Source of the DNA: CAXXOK01 sp963666755
Lineage (GTDB): Bacteria; Bacillota; Clostridia; Christensenellales; Aristaeellaceae
Direction: 5' to 3'
Length of the DNA stretch: 64,000 nucleotides
Assembly: GCA_963666755.2 (NCBI GenBank)
Contig: CAXXGW010000009.1
Location: 62,001-126,000 of the forward strand
Position numbers and translations under genes: made by a program. Shown here in pieces: positions 52,404 through 60,755 of the stretch (positions within the stretch are counted from its first letter, which is position 1; each line of letters opens with the position of its first letter). Below the pieces are notes generated by a model that searched no databases, was not told where the DNA came from, and worked only from the letters and a program-made list of their open reading frames with translations.

Positions 52404-52933
52404 ATTGTGTCAACCTTTCCGCTCCGGTGCATATTATACAAAAATAAACGGTGCAAACAGCCGTTACGCGATGTGGAAATTGTAGTCCTTGCATGTGGAA
52501 AATTGAGACGCCAAAAGCGTGCTTCGGATTTCCAAACCGAGCTTTATCATAACAGAATCAAGGGGGTTTGACAAGCACGGCAAAACGGCTTTTGAATGTA
52601 TAGGAAAACGAATGTTGAAAACTCGCACCACCAGTGGTAGTGTAACCTTGCAGGAGGACCGCTAGACATCGTTTTCGAAGGAAAAAGTGGTGGGCGAAAC
52701 GCTGTTTGAAGTCCGCATAAGGTGTATAATTATACATTGTGACCGATCCTAACTTTTCTGTGACTTCCAAAATCCTTGCGATATGGCGTTTCCGTGTTTT
52801 GCCGCTTTCATTTTGGCTGAATATATGAAGCACCGACAAGGGAAACGTAACGTTTTTGTAGAATCATGATGCAAAGAGGGCGGGCTTTGCCCGTGCTTTG
52901 CCGTTATGTTGCACACGGAGGGGGAGTCGCGCT
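52404..52933. other. dnaA upstream region with two DnaA-box-like sites
   Basis: This 530-bp divergent gap holds the dnaA promoter (52546-52574) and two boxes reading TTTTCCACA (52502-52494) and ATTTCCACA (52480-52472) on the minus strand, 22 bp apart, inside the dnaA leader. They suit DnaA autoregulation. I find no further boxes and no clear AT-rich unwinding element, so an origin is possible but not supported. A TATAAT at 52725 could serve the divergent gene. Confidence 0.5.
52546..52574 (-). promoter_or_regulatory. Promoter of dnaA
   Basis: On the minus strand TTGTCA (52574-52569) and TATGAT (52551-52546) are 17 bases apart, giving a leader of about 135 nt that contains both DnaA-box-like sites. 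Confidence 0.65.
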
Positions 52934-53422
52934 GTGGCCATCCCGGTGGAAGTCAAGGATGTGGAGCGCGTGCTGCGCCCCTGGCTGGGGTCGCTGCTGC
53001 TCTCCTCCAACACGCTGGCGGCGGATATCGCCTGCGTGCTGATGGAATACGCCCCTTACCGCCAGACCCTGCAACAGCTGCGCGACTGCATCGGCCACGA
53101 TCTGCTGACCGGCGTCAACCGCATTACGGGTGGCAACATGAGCATTGTACTGGATAATTACCGCACCCGCCGCCTGACCCTGCATGATATGCAGTGGATG
53201 ACCGACGACGTGATGGGCCTCGTGTTTGACAGCCTGACGCCGTTTTCGGCAAATTTTGCCAAACTCAATGATTACGCCCTGCATGAGGAAAGTCTGGCAG
53301 CCATGCGGGTGCTGTACCAGAAATACCGCGACTTTTTTACGCCGGAGCAGTACGCGTTTCTCAAGCGTATGATCCAGACCATCTACCCGCCGGAGCGCTA
53401 CGCTCTGTGGCTGCGCGACTGA
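52934..53422 (+). CDS. Uncharacterised protein divergent from dnaA
   Basis: The 162-residue frame has a good start (GTG at 52934 with GGAGGGGGA about eight bases upstream) and ordinary codon use. I do not recognise a family. The sequence is mostly helical in character and soluble, with no signal peptide or membrane segment. Notable stretches are LLTGVNRITGGNMSIVLDNYRTRRLTLHDMQWMTDDVMGLVF and the ending YPPERYALWLRD. Its place beside dnaA hints at nothing definite. A terminator follows at 53533. Confidence 0.7.
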   Translation: MAIPVEVKDVERVLRPWLGSLLLSSNTLAADIACVLMEYAPYRQTLQQLRDCIGHDLLTGVNRITGGNMSIVLDNYRTRRLTLHDMQWMTDDVMGLVFDSLTPFSANFAKLNDYALHEESLAAMRVLYQKYRDFFTPEQYAFLKRMIQTIYPPERYALWLRD

Positions 53423-53532
53423 GCGCCGCGCTTTAACGCAAACGAACCGCCCCGCCGAGCTTGCACCAGATCAACTGGCTTTGCTGGCAGCGGAGCGGCT
53501 CTGGCAGAGCGCCGCGACCGTCGATCGGCCCC

Positions 53533-53572
53533 GGCGCCGGACCCGTTCAGGATGGGGCGGCGCCTTGTTTAT
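53533..53572 (+). terminator. Terminator after the uncharacterised gene
   Basis: GGCGCCGGACCC pairs imperfectly with GGGGCGGCGCC around GTTCAGGAT and is followed by the T-rich TTGTTTATT. It sits between convergent genes. Confidence 0.55.
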
Positions 53573-54123
53573 TGCACCGCGGCTTTGAGAACCTCCATGG
53601 TTTTGGTGCCGACCAGACCGTCGCCGTGCAGCTTGTGCGCCCACTGGAAGCGTTTTACGGCTGTAAGCGTCAGATCGCCGAACTTGCCGTCCACCGACCC
53701 TTTAAAGTAGCCCGCCTTGCGCAGCAGGCGCTGGAGGTTCTTGATACTGTCCCCTGTATTGCCGTAATAGAGGGTCTTCGGGTTTTTGGTTACGACTGCC
53801 GAGGCTTTACTATTGTCTACGGTGTTGGCGGCGGAAGTGCCTTCATACAGCGCAGACAGCGTTTTGTTACCGGGTTTGCCGTCGGCGCGCAGGCCTATGG
53901 CCTTTTGGTAGCGGTACACGGCGGAGCGGGTTTTCTGGCCGAATTTGCCGTCTACGGTGCCTTTATAGTATCCCTTGGATTTGAGCGCGCGCTGCATGGC
54001 GCGCACGGCGGTGCTCTCCGTGCCGAAGGGAATGGTTTCGTACGCCAAAGCCGACAGGCAGTAGGTGAGCAGCAAGATAATCGCCGTCAATGCGGCGAGC
54101 AGGCGCAGGCTTCGTGCGGGCAC
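53569..54123 (-). CDS. Secreted or anchored protein with two peptidoglycan-binding domains
   Basis: The 184-residue protein has an N-terminal hydrophobic segment (RLLAALTAIILLLTYCLSALA) that acts as a signal or anchor. Two PG_binding_1 domains follow: FGTESTAVRAMQRALKSKGYYKGTVDGKFGQKTRSAVYRYQKAIGL and GDSIKNLQRLLRKAGYFKGSVDGKFGDLTLTAVKRFQWAHKL. No catalytic domain is present, so it may be a cell-wall-binding accessory. GTG at 54123 is chosen because AAGGAGG lies eight bases upstream. The LTYC cysteine could be read as a weak lipobox, but the -1 residue is Tyr, so I do not call it a lipoprotein. Confidence 0.82.
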   Translation of the reverse strand: MPARSLRLLAALTAIILLLTYCLSALAYETIPFGTESTAVRAMQRALKSKGYYKGTVDGKFGQKTRSAVYRYQKAIGLRADGKPGNKTLSALYEGTSAANTVDNSKASAVVTKNPKTLYYGNTGDSIKNLQRLLRKAGYFKGSVDGKFGDLTLTAVKRFQWAHKLHGDGLVGTKTMEVLKAAVQ

Positions 54124-54292
54124 AGGACAGACCTCCTTGCTGATGGGGCGCGCCGGACGCGCCGGGCAAAATCCCGCGGGAATCGCGGGCCTGTATGATC
54201 CTAACGTTGGGGGTCGGCGTAAGCATCCCGCTCGGGCGGAAAATTCTTCCGTTGCATTGTACGTCGGGCAAGATGCCTTTGCTCCTATCCGT

Positions 54293-54321
54293 ATTATAGC
54301 GGACGCGGCGGCTGCTGACAA
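54293..54321 (-). promoter_or_regulatory. Promoter of the peptidoglycan-binding protein gene
   Basis: On the minus strand TTGTCA (54321-54316) and TATAAT (54298-54293) are 17 bases apart. The leader is about 160 nt. Together with the recD2 promoter this accounts for the divergent gap 54124-54433. Confidence 0.75.
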
Positions 54322-54385
54322 CCGCGCGGCCTAAACGTTAGGAAACTGTCATGATTGCACACAGTTTCTTAACAGCCTCGCGCCG

Positions 54386-54414
54386 TTGTCGCGGCAGGCG
54401 GTTCATGCTATAAT
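54386..54414 (+). promoter_or_regulatory. Promoter of recD2-comF
   Basis: TTGTCG (54386-54391), 17 bases and an extended TGC-TATAAT (54409-54414) lie just 20 bases before the recD2 ATG. Confidence 0.75.
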
Positions 54415-54433
54415 GGCCGCACAGGGGGCTTGC

Positions 54434-56662
54434 ATGATGGAACAGCTGACCGCCACGGTGCTGGAAACCACCTTCCGCAACGACGATAACGGCTACACCG
54501 TACTGCGCGTGGCGCTGGGGCGCGGCCAGCAGACGGTGGTGGGCGTGATGCCCGCGCTCTCCTCCGGGGAAAGCGTGGCCTTCGACGGCGAGTGGACCGA
54601 GCACCCCGTATACGGGCGGCAGTTCAACGCCCGGGCGTGCCGCATCGCGCCGCCGGACAGCCTTTCCGCGGTGGAAAAATACCTGGGGTCCGGGCTGATC
54701 CGCGGTGTGGGGCCTTCGCTGGCCAAGCAGATTGTGGCGCACTTCGGCATGGATGCGATGGCGGTGCTCGACCAGCAACCGGAGCGCTTGACCGAGGTTT
54801 CCGGCATTGGCCCCAAGAAAGCGGCTATGATTCTGGAAAGCTATGCCGGGCAGGTGAGCGCCCGGCGCGTGATGCTATTTTTACAGAACTACGGCATCAG
54901 CCCCAATCTGGCGACCAAAATTACCAAATACTACGGCGAGGGCACGGTGGAGCTGATCCAGCAAAACCCCTACCGGCTGGTGACAGACATCGACGGCGTG
55001 GGGTTCCTGACGGCCGATCGCATCGCGCTGAGCATGGGGGTGGACCCGCACAGCGAGTTCCGCGTGCGTGCGGCGCTTTTCTATCTGCTGAACGAGGCGG
55101 CGGGCAACGGCGGGCACACGTACCTGCCCCGCCCGGTGCTGACCGAGCAGGCTGTGCGGATGCTCCATCTGGAAACCGATCTGGTGGAAAACCAGCTGAC
55201 GCAGGCGCTGCTGCAAAAGATGATTGTCGGTTTCCGCCTGCCGGATATGGAGGAGGATTGCCTCTGCCTGCCCTTTTATTTTCATGCAGAAAGCGAGATT
55301 GCCAACCGCCTGTTTGCCCTGATGCAGGCGCACCCGTATAAAAAGGTAACGGGCTTTACCGGGCGCATCGCCGCGCTGGAAAAGGAGTTGGGCCTGACCC
55401 TCAGCCCCCGGCAGCGGCAGGCGGTGCGCAGCGCCGTGGAAGAAGGCGTGCTGATCCTGACCGGCGGGCCGGGCACGGGAAAGACGACCATTATCCGCTG
55501 CATCCTGCGGCTGCTCAGCGAAGATCAGGAGGTGCTCCTGTGCGCGCCTACGGGCCGCGCGGCCAAGCGCATGACCGAGGCGACTGGCGTGGAGGCAAAA
55601 ACCATCCACCGCCTGCTGGAATACGGCGGCGAAGAAAACACCTTCGCCCGGGATGAGAACTATCCACTGGAAACCGATTGCCTGATCGTGGACGAAATGA
55701 GCATGGTGGATGTGGCGCTGATGCGCGGGCTGCTGCGCGCGGTGCTGCCCGGTACGCGGCTGATTTTGGTGGGCGACGCCGACCAGCTGCCCAGCGTCGG
55801 CGCGGGCAACGTGCTGCGCGATCTGCTGCAGAGCGACGCGGTGCCCACCGTGCGGCTGACGGACATCTTCCGGCAGGACGAGCGCAGCATGATCGTCGTC
55901 AATGCCCACCGCATCAACGAGGGCGAGATGCCCACCCTGAACGCCAAAGGCACGGATTTCTTCTTTGAGCGGCGCGCCACGCAAACCGACGCGGCGCAAA
56001 CCATCCGGGAGCTTTTGCAGAGCCGCCTGCCCAAATACCTGGGTTTTCCGCAGGGGGAGTGGCAGCGGGAGGCCGTGCGCGCCATTCAGGTGCTCAGCCC
56101 CACCAAAAAGGGGGATTGCGGCAGCGTGACCCTCAACCGCCTGCTGCAGGCCGCGCTGAACCCCGAACGCCCGGAGCTGGACACCCTGACCCACGGGGAA
56201 AACGAGTTTCGCGTGGGGGATAAGGTGATCCAGACCAAGAACGATTATCAGCTGCTCTACACCCGGCAGACGATCAACGGCCCCGAGGAGGGCGCCGGGG
56301 TGTTTAACGGCGATGTGGGCTACATCGACAGTATCGACCCTTCCGAACACGCGCTGACCGTCTGTTTTGACGACGAGCGGATTGCCGCCTACCAGAAGCA
56401 GCAGCTGGACGCGCTGGAGCTGGCCTATTGCCTGACGGTGCACAAGAGCCAGGGCAGCGAGTTCCCGGTGGTGGTGATGCCTGTGGTGGGCGGCCCGCCG
56501 ATGCTGATGGCGCGCAACCTCCTTTACACGGCGCTGACCCGTGCGCGGCGGCTGGTGGTGCTGGTTGGCCGTGAGGAAGTGATCGCCAAAATGGTGGAAA
56601 ACAACCATGTCGCGCTTCGCTATACCACGCTCCGGGCGCGGCTGGAGGCGCTTGTGCAATGA
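54434..56662 (+). CDS. recD2: RecD2-type (RecD-like) DNA helicase
   Basis: RecD2 is a 5'-3' superfamily 1B helicase that acts in repair without RecBC. The 742-residue protein has an N-terminal OB-like region and tandem helix-hairpin-helix motifs (GSGLIRGVGPSLAKQIVAHFG, VSGIGPKKAAMIL). The helicase core has Walker A LTGGPGTGKTTI near 342, DEMSMVD near 419 and GDADQLPSVGAG near 448, and ends with YCLTVHKSQGSEFPVVV near 664 and NLLYTALTRARRLVVLVG. ATG at 54434 or 54437 are both possible after AGGGGG. It overlaps the comF gene by four bases. Confidence 0.95.
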   Translation: MMEQLTATVLETTFRNDDNGYTVLRVALGRGQQTVVGVMPALSSGESVAFDGEWTEHPVYGRQFNARACRIAPPDSLSAVEKYLGSGLIRGVGPSLAKQIVAHFGMDAMAVLDQQPERLTEVSGIGPKKAAMILESYAGQVSARRVMLFLQNYGISPNLATKITKYYGEGTVELIQQNPYRLVTDIDGVGFLTADRIALSMGVDPHSEFRVRAALFYLLNEAAGNGGHTYLPRPVLTEQAVRMLHLETDLVENQLTQALLQKMIVGFRLPDMEEDCLCLPFYFHAESEIANRLFALMQAHPYKKVTGFTGRIAALEKELGLTLSPRQRQAVRSAVEEGVLILTGGPGTGKTTIIRCILRLLSEDQEVLLCAPTGRAAKRMTEATGVEAKTIHRLLEYGGEENTFARDENYPLETDCLIVDEMSMVDVALMRGLLRAVLPGTRLILVGDADQLPSVGAGNVLRDLLQSDAVPTVRLTDIFRQDERSMIVVNAHRINEGEMPTLNAKGTDFFFERRATQTDAAQTIRELLQSRLPKYLGFPQGEWQREAVRAIQVLSPTKKGDCGSVTLNRLLQAALNPERPELDTLTHGENEFRVGDKVIQTKNDYQLLYTRQTINGPEEGAGVFNGDVGYIDSIDPSEHALTVCFDDERIAAYQKQQLDALELAYCLTVHKSQGSEFPVVVMPVVGGPPMLMARNLLYTALTRARRLVVLVGREEVIAKMVENNHVALRYTTLRARLEALVQ

Positions 56663-57336
56663 ACAGGCTGTCGGCTGCGCTGCTGCAGGCGCTGTACCCG
56701 CAGCGCCTGCAATGCCATGCCTGCGGCGCGCCGCTCACGGCGGCGGAGGGGCTGCTGTGCGGGGGGTGCGCCGACGCGCTCCGGGCGCTAGCCTACAAGG
56801 GCGGCCGCTGGGAAACGACGGTGGATGAAACGCTGCCCGTGGCAGCCTCGGCCTACCCGTACACCGCCCCGGCGGATACGCTGGTCAAGGCGCTCAAGTT
56901 CGGCTCCGACCGGGCCGCTGCACTGCCGCTGGCCGAAGGGATGGCGGCTGTGTATGCGCATATGCCCGCGCTGCAAGCCGTGGATGTGTGCGTGGCGGTG
57001 CCCGTGCACAACCGGCGGCTCCGCACCCGCGGCTATAACCAGGCTGCGGTCCTGGCGGCTGCGTTTGCGGCGGTTACGGGCGTGCCGGTGCTGGAAGGCG
57101 CGCTTTTGCGCGTGCAGCAGCAGCGCAGCCAGATCGGCCGCGGCCGGCAGGGGCGCACCCGCAATGTGCAGGACGCGTTTGCCGTAAGCAGCATCGGGTT
57201 ACAGACGCTGCCGGGCCTGCGCGTGCTGCTGGTGGACGATGTGCTGACCACCGGGGCGACCGCCGCCGCCTGCGCTGCCTTGCTGCGCAATGCCGGGGCG
57301 GAGGCTGTGCTGCTACTGACGGCGTGCCGCGCCTGA
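56659..57336 (+). CDS. comF: ComF-family phosphoribosyltransferase-like protein
   Basis: ComF proteins support DNA uptake in competent bacteria. The 225-residue product has an N-terminal zinc finger (CHACG...LCGGC), the VPVHNRRLRTRGYNQAAVLA motif and the PRPP-binding loop VLLVDDVLTTGATAAACA. It starts inside the recD2 stop. No other competence genes are in the window apart from the unrelated TfoX-like protein, so competence cannot be claimed. Confidence 0.9.
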   Translation: MNRLSAALLQALYPQRLQCHACGAPLTAAEGLLCGGCADALRALAYKGGRWETTVDETLPVAASAYPYTAPADTLVKALKFGSDRAAALPLAEGMAAVYAHMPALQAVDVCVAVPVHNRRLRTRGYNQAAVLAAAFAAVTGVPVLEGALLRVQQQRSQIGRGRQGRTRNVQDAFAVSSIGLQTLPGLRVLLVDDVLTTGATAAACAALLRNAGAEAVLLLTACRA

Positions 57337-57717
57337 CGGCGCAATGGCCGTTCAGGCGAACGAAAGTTTCGCCGGGCTGCGCGACGCGAGTTGTGCGGTT
57401 TTACCAAATCCGTGGCGAACGGGGGCCCGCCCGCGCTTACACGGCGGTTACACCGGAAGGGGCAAGGGGTGCGGCCGGATGTCGCAGAAGGTGCGATTCG
57501 CCCCGTTTTATCCCGAAAAGCACATGCGTTTCAGGCTGGGGCGCAGTGCGTTTCCGGCCGGGCAAACGTTTGGCGCGCGAAGCTGTTTTCTGTTCAAAAT
57601 GGCGAAAATGCTTGTTTTGATCCCGAAACACGCTGTTTTCGGCCGGGGTTTGGTTGCATTTGAGGGCGTGTTCCTGTATAATAGACCCGTAACATGGAAA
57701 GGAGGCCATCCTCAATT
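57337..57717. other. Intergenic stretch between comF and the HPr-like gene
   Basis: A bulged stem (GCGCCTGACGGC with GGCCGTTCAGGCG, about 57329-57356) lies at the end of comF without T residues. The rest, up to the promoter at 57654, contains several near-identical short stretches (GCGAAAATGCTTGTTTTGATCC and CCCGAAACACGCTGTTTTC types) but no accepted gene. Confidence 0.4.
57654..57682 (+). promoter_or_regulatory. Strong promoter of the HPr-like gene
   Basis: TTGCAT (57654-57659) and a perfect TATAAT (57677-57682) are 17 bases apart, about 36 bases before the ATG. Confidence 0.8.
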
Positions 57718-57945
57718 ATGAAGTCTGTGAACATTAAGCTGAGTCTGGCGGAAAACGTCAAGTCCTTCGTGAATATCGTCAACCGCTATCCGTATGATGT
57801 GGACCTTCGCGCCGGCCGCCACGTGGTGGATGCCAAGTCCATTCTGGGCATCTTCAGCCTGGATCTGAGCAAGCCCATCACGATGGAGATCTACGCCGAC
57901 GCGTGCGACGATCTGCTCAGCGACATCAAGCCCTTCGTAGCCTGA
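57718..57945 (+). CDS. HPr-like (Crh-like) protein lacking the phosphorylatable histidine
   Basis: The 75-residue protein has the HPr fold pattern: NIKLSLAENVKSFVNIVNRYPYDVDLRAGRHVVDAKSILGIFSLDLSKPITMEIYA. The HARPA active-site segment is replaced by NVKSFV, so the PEP-dependent phosphorylation histidine is absent. The KSILG segment that holds the HprK-regulated serine of HPr and Crh is kept. This resembles Crh, a catabolite-repression regulator, rather than a PTS phosphocarrier. No EI or HprK gene is in the window. AAAGGAGG precedes the ATG and it is transcribed alone. Confidence 0.85.
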   Translation: MKSVNIKLSLAENVKSFVNIVNRYPYDVDLRAGRHVVDAKSILGIFSLDLSKPITMEIYADACDDLLSDIKPFVA

Positions 57946-58004
57946 ACAGCGGCCCACGCAAGCGGGCTTACAAACCAACACCGACGACCCGAACGGGTCC
58001 TGTC

Positions 58005-58029
58005 CGGGGCAAAGCGATGCTTTGCCCCG
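58005..58029 (+). terminator. Stem-loop after the HPr-like gene
   Basis: CGGGGCAAAGC-GAT-GCTTTGCCCCG is a perfect 11-bp stem followed by TTGTC, in the short gap before the DUF4364 gene. Confidence 0.6.
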
Positions 58030-58049
58030 TTGTCGCATAGGGAGGTTCC

Positions 58050-58832
58050 ATGCCGCTCAAACCGCCGCCCCGCAAGATTTCCGATACGGAACACATGCTC
58101 CGGCTGCTCCTGTGCGTGGACGCGCTGGAAAGCGCGACCCCGGCGCAGCTGTGGACCTTTGTTGCGGAACTGGAGCTGATGGATTATGTGACCATGCGCC
58201 TGTGCCTGCACCAGCTGCTGACCGCCGGGGAGCTGGAAACCGGCGACGGCACGCTGGCCGACCGCCTGCTGCTGACCGACCGGGGGCGTGAGGCGCTTAC
58301 GCTGTTTGGCGGCCGCCTGCCCGGCGATGTGCGCGAAAAGGTACACACCGCCGCCCCGGCGTTTCGCGGGCGCATGACGCGGGAGGGGCAGGTGCACGCC
58401 GCCTACGAGCTGGCCCGCGCGGGGGAGTACCGCCTGCACCTGACCGTGCGGGAGGGAGATTTGCCCACCCTGCGCCTGCGCATGGCCACCGCTAACCGCA
58501 CGCTGGCCAGCAAAACGCTCAAGCGCTTTGGAGCGCATGCGGCGGAGGCGACCACCTACCTGTATGGGCTGGCCGCCGAGGCGCTCAGCCCCGCTGTGGA
58601 ACCGGCGGGCGAAGTGCCGCCCGAGGCGGTTACCGAGCACAGCGCGGCGGAGTTTACAGCCCGTGCCGTGGTAAAGGGCAAGCGGGCGCAGTTTGAGGTT
58701 GAGCTGCTTTTGCCCTCGCGCGGCGCGGCGGAGGCGTTTGTGCGCGCGCTGGCGCAGCCGCAGGCCGGGGTTGAGGCGGCCGACCGGCTGGCTGCGATGC
58801 TGACGGCCGGGCCTGTGAAAACCCGGCGCTGA
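58050..58832 (+). CDS. DUF4364-family winged-helix protein
   Basis: The 260-residue protein opens with a winged-helix-like region (DTEHMLRLLLCVDALESATPAQLWTFVAELELMDYVTMRLCLHQLLTAGELETG...LLLTDRGREALTLFGGRLP), the pattern of DUF4364 proteins found almost only in Clostridia. The C-terminal part is less conserved and may bind a ligand. A DNA-binding regulatory role is inferred. ATG at 58050 follows GGGAGG by about six bases. Confidence 0.75.
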   Translation: MPLKPPPRKISDTEHMLRLLLCVDALESATPAQLWTFVAELELMDYVTMRLCLHQLLTAGELETGDGTLADRLLLTDRGREALTLFGGRLPGDVREKVHTAAPAFRGRMTREGQVHAAYELARAGEYRLHLTVREGDLPTLRLRMATANRTLASKTLKRFGAHAAEATTYLYGLAAEALSPAVEPAGEVPPEAVTEHSAAEFTARAVVKGKRAQFEVELLLPSRGAAEAFVRALAQPQAGVEAADRLAAMLTAGPVKTRR

Positions 58833-58905
58833 ATGGGGTTTGGGGTGGAATGCAGGCGCACGGCGCACCGGCGGCTTCGGGCCGCGGCGGCACGCGGCGT
58901 GCGCC

Positions 58906-58934
58906 TTTACTTTGCCCCGGGGCTGTGGTATGCT
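58906..58934 (+). promoter_or_regulatory. Probable promoter of tdk
   Basis: TTTACT (58906-58911), 17 bases and an extended TGG-TATGCT (58929-58934) precede the TTG start by about 33 bases. Confidence 0.5.
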
Positions 58935-58966
58935 ACCGCCATCGACACCGCAGGGAGGGTTCGGTT

Positions 58967-59554
58967 TTGGCCAAGCTGTATTTTCGGTATGGAGCCATGG
59001 GCTCCAGCAAAACTGCCAATGCCATCATGGTGCGGCATAACTATCTGGAACGCAACCAGCGTGTGCTGATGCTCAAGCCCATGCTGGACCGGCGTGACGG
59101 CGCCAATCTGGCGGCGTCCCGCTGCGGCCTTGCATGCGAGTGTAATTTTGTGGAGGATCTGGATACGCTGGATGTGACCGCCTACGATTGCGTGATCGTG
59201 GACGAGGCGCAGTTCATGACCAAGGCGCAGGTGGAAACGCTGGTGCGCCTAGTGGATCGCTACAATGTGCCGGTAATCGCCTACGGCCTGCGCACGGATT
59301 TTCGGGGCGAATTTTTTGAAGGCAGCCTGTGGCTGATGGCCTGGGCCGATACCATTGAGGAAGTGAAAACCATCTGCTGGTGCGGCAAGAAGGCCACCTT
59401 CAACGCGCGCGTGGTCGATGGTCGCGTGATGAAAACCGGCGAGCAGATTGTGCTGGGTGGCAGCGAAGCCTACACCAGCCTGTGCCGCAAACACTGGCAG
59501 GAGGGCAACCTGGGGCCGGGCGAGGGCCGCGCTCCGGTGGACGCGATCCTGTAG
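58967..59554 (+). CDS. tdk: Thymidine kinase
   Basis: Type II thymidine kinase phosphorylates thymidine for salvage. The 195-residue protein has the P-loop YGAMGSSKT (8-16), VIVDEAQFM with the catalytic Glu, the lasso region, and a zinc site (CWCG...SLCRKH). The start is TTG at 58967, with GGGAGGG about eight bases upstream; longer frames enter non-coding sequence. YGLRTDF replaces the common YGLDTDF-type loop sequence, a minor variant. Confidence 0.95.
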   Translation: MAKLYFRYGAMGSSKTANAIMVRHNYLERNQRVLMLKPMLDRRDGANLAASRCGLACECNFVEDLDTLDVTAYDCVIVDEAQFMTKAQVETLVRLVDRYNVPVIAYGLRTDFRGEFFEGSLWLMAWADTIEEVKTICWCGKKATFNARVVDGRVMKTGEQIVLGGSEAYTSLCRKHWQEGNLGPGEGRAPVDAIL

Positions 59555-59611
59555 GTGCGGTTGGCTGACCCAAAACCCACCGGGGGCAACCCCCTGCAAG
59601 GAGGAACCGGA

Positions 59612-60274
59612 ATGATAAAACGCCTGACCGCCCTGCTTTTGCTGCTGGCGCTCGGCCTGCTTTTACCCGTCGGTGCGCTGGCGCTGACCGGGCAGAGCTA
59701 TGAGACGTTTGAAACGTATTACAAGGCAAACGTCGAGTTTATCAACACCAATGCCGGGCGGCACCTGCTGCCGATGGTGCTCTCCCAGCGCAAGAGCGAT
59801 ACCCTGACCGGCGGCTCGGAGTACGATGTGCTGGGCGATGTGCTGACCGTGAGCGTTTCGGTGGACACAGACGGCGTGATTGTGGATTGTGAAATCCACC
59901 TACTCAAACCCAGCGGCATGGAGTACGGCAACAGCGTCTACAACGATTTTACCATTTCCGGCTATCATAGCTACGCCTTTCTGATGGCGATGAGCGCTTC
60001 CACCCAGCCCGCTGACCGCTACGCGCTGGTCAGCGATGTGGAAAGCGGCCTGAAGGCGCAAAACGGCACGTACGAACGCCAGATCGGCGCGTATACGCTC
60101 AGCTGCAGCCTTAACCCCGATCAGGGCGTGGTGTTCACCTTCCACAACAACGGTGTGCTTACGGAAACGCCGCAGCCCGAAACCACCCCGCAGACGACCG
60201 ACGGTGCGGCAACCCCGACCGACGGGGGCGCTCCGGCCGACGATGCGACTGACACGGACGATTTTGTAGGCTGA
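59612..60274 (+). CDS. Secreted protein of unknown function
   Basis: The 220-residue product has a clear signal peptide (MIKRLTALLLLLALGLLLPVGALA, cleavage after ALA). The mature domain has repeated beta-strand-like text (YDVLGDVLTVSVSVDTDGVIVDCEIHLL), and the low-complexity tail is rich in Thr/Pro/Asp (TPQTTDGAATPTDGGAPADD). I do not recognise a family. AAGGAGG lies eight bases before the ATG at 59612. It is downstream of tdk with a 57-bp gap. Confidence 0.75.
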   Translation: MIKRLTALLLLLALGLLLPVGALALTGQSYETFETYYKANVEFINTNAGRHLLPMVLSQRKSDTLTGGSEYDVLGDVLTVSVSVDTDGVIVDCEIHLLKPSGMEYGNSVYNDFTISGYHSYAFLMAMSASTQPADRYALVSDVESGLKAQNGTYERQIGAYTLSCSLNPDQGVVFTFHNNGVLTETPQPETTPQTTDGAATPTDGGAPADDATDTDDFVG

Positions 60275-60304
60275 ACAGGCGCGCTGATCGCTGCGCTGTA
60301 TGCC

Positions 60305-60755
60305 AAGGAAAACCCCCTCTCCCCGTGCCGGAAGGCACAGCAGGAGAGGGGGTTTGTGCATGGCGTGGCAACGCGGAAAACGGCTCATCCGGCGGCAGGG
60401 TCAGCCGAGCAGCGCGTCCACGACGCGGTTGACCAGCCCGCCTTCGGCCTTGTCGGGTGGGTGCTTACGATCGAACAGGCATGCCATGAAAAACCCTCTC
60501 CCCGTGCCGGAAAACACAGCAGGAGAGGGGGTTTGCGTATGGCGAAAGCAATGAGGGGCGCGCATGTAGGACTGCGGCTCAGCCGAGCAGCGCGTCCACA
60601 ACGCGGTTGACCAGCCCGCTTTCGGCCTTGCTGGGTGGGTGCTTACGATCGAACCGGTATGCCATGAAAAAACCCTCTCCCCGTGCCGGAAGGCACAGCA
60701 GGAGAGGGGTTTGCGCAGGTGAAAGCGATGAGGGGCGCACATGTAGGACTGCGGC
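60305..60755 (-). repeat. Two decayed tandem copies of the yqeY 3' end and terminator
   Basis: The last 17 codons of yqeY (minus strand, reading KAEGGLVNRVVDALLG-stop) plus the following terminator hairpin recur at 60402 and 60579, in addition to the real gene end at 60756. The periods are 178 and 177 bp. Each copy carries the hairpin CCCTCTCC...GGAGAGGG (60310-60353 and 60489-60533) and a 35-bp piece (GGGTGGGTGCTTACGATCGA) that is not in yqeY. No start codon or full frame exists in the copies. Confidence 0.85.
60667..60712 (-). terminator. Intrinsic terminator of yqeY
   Basis: On the minus strand CCCCTCTCC...GTGCC-TTCC-GGCAC-GGGGAGAGG is followed by TTTTTT. Two further copies lie in the tandem repeat beyond it. 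Confidence 0.8.

Noticed and set aside
52558..52839. Minus-strand frame of 93 residues upstream of dnaA
   Set aside because: It overlaps the dnaA promoter, has no convincing ribosome site and shows no recognisable product.
52404..52933. Replication origin
   Set aside because: Only two DnaA-box-like sites and no clear unwinding element; the pair fits autoregulation better. Kept as an open question in the findings.
50294..57336. Competence locus (TfoX-like, RecD2, ComF)
   Set aside because: The genes are unlinked in transcription, TfoX_N proteins in Clostridia have no proven competence role, and no uptake machinery is present.
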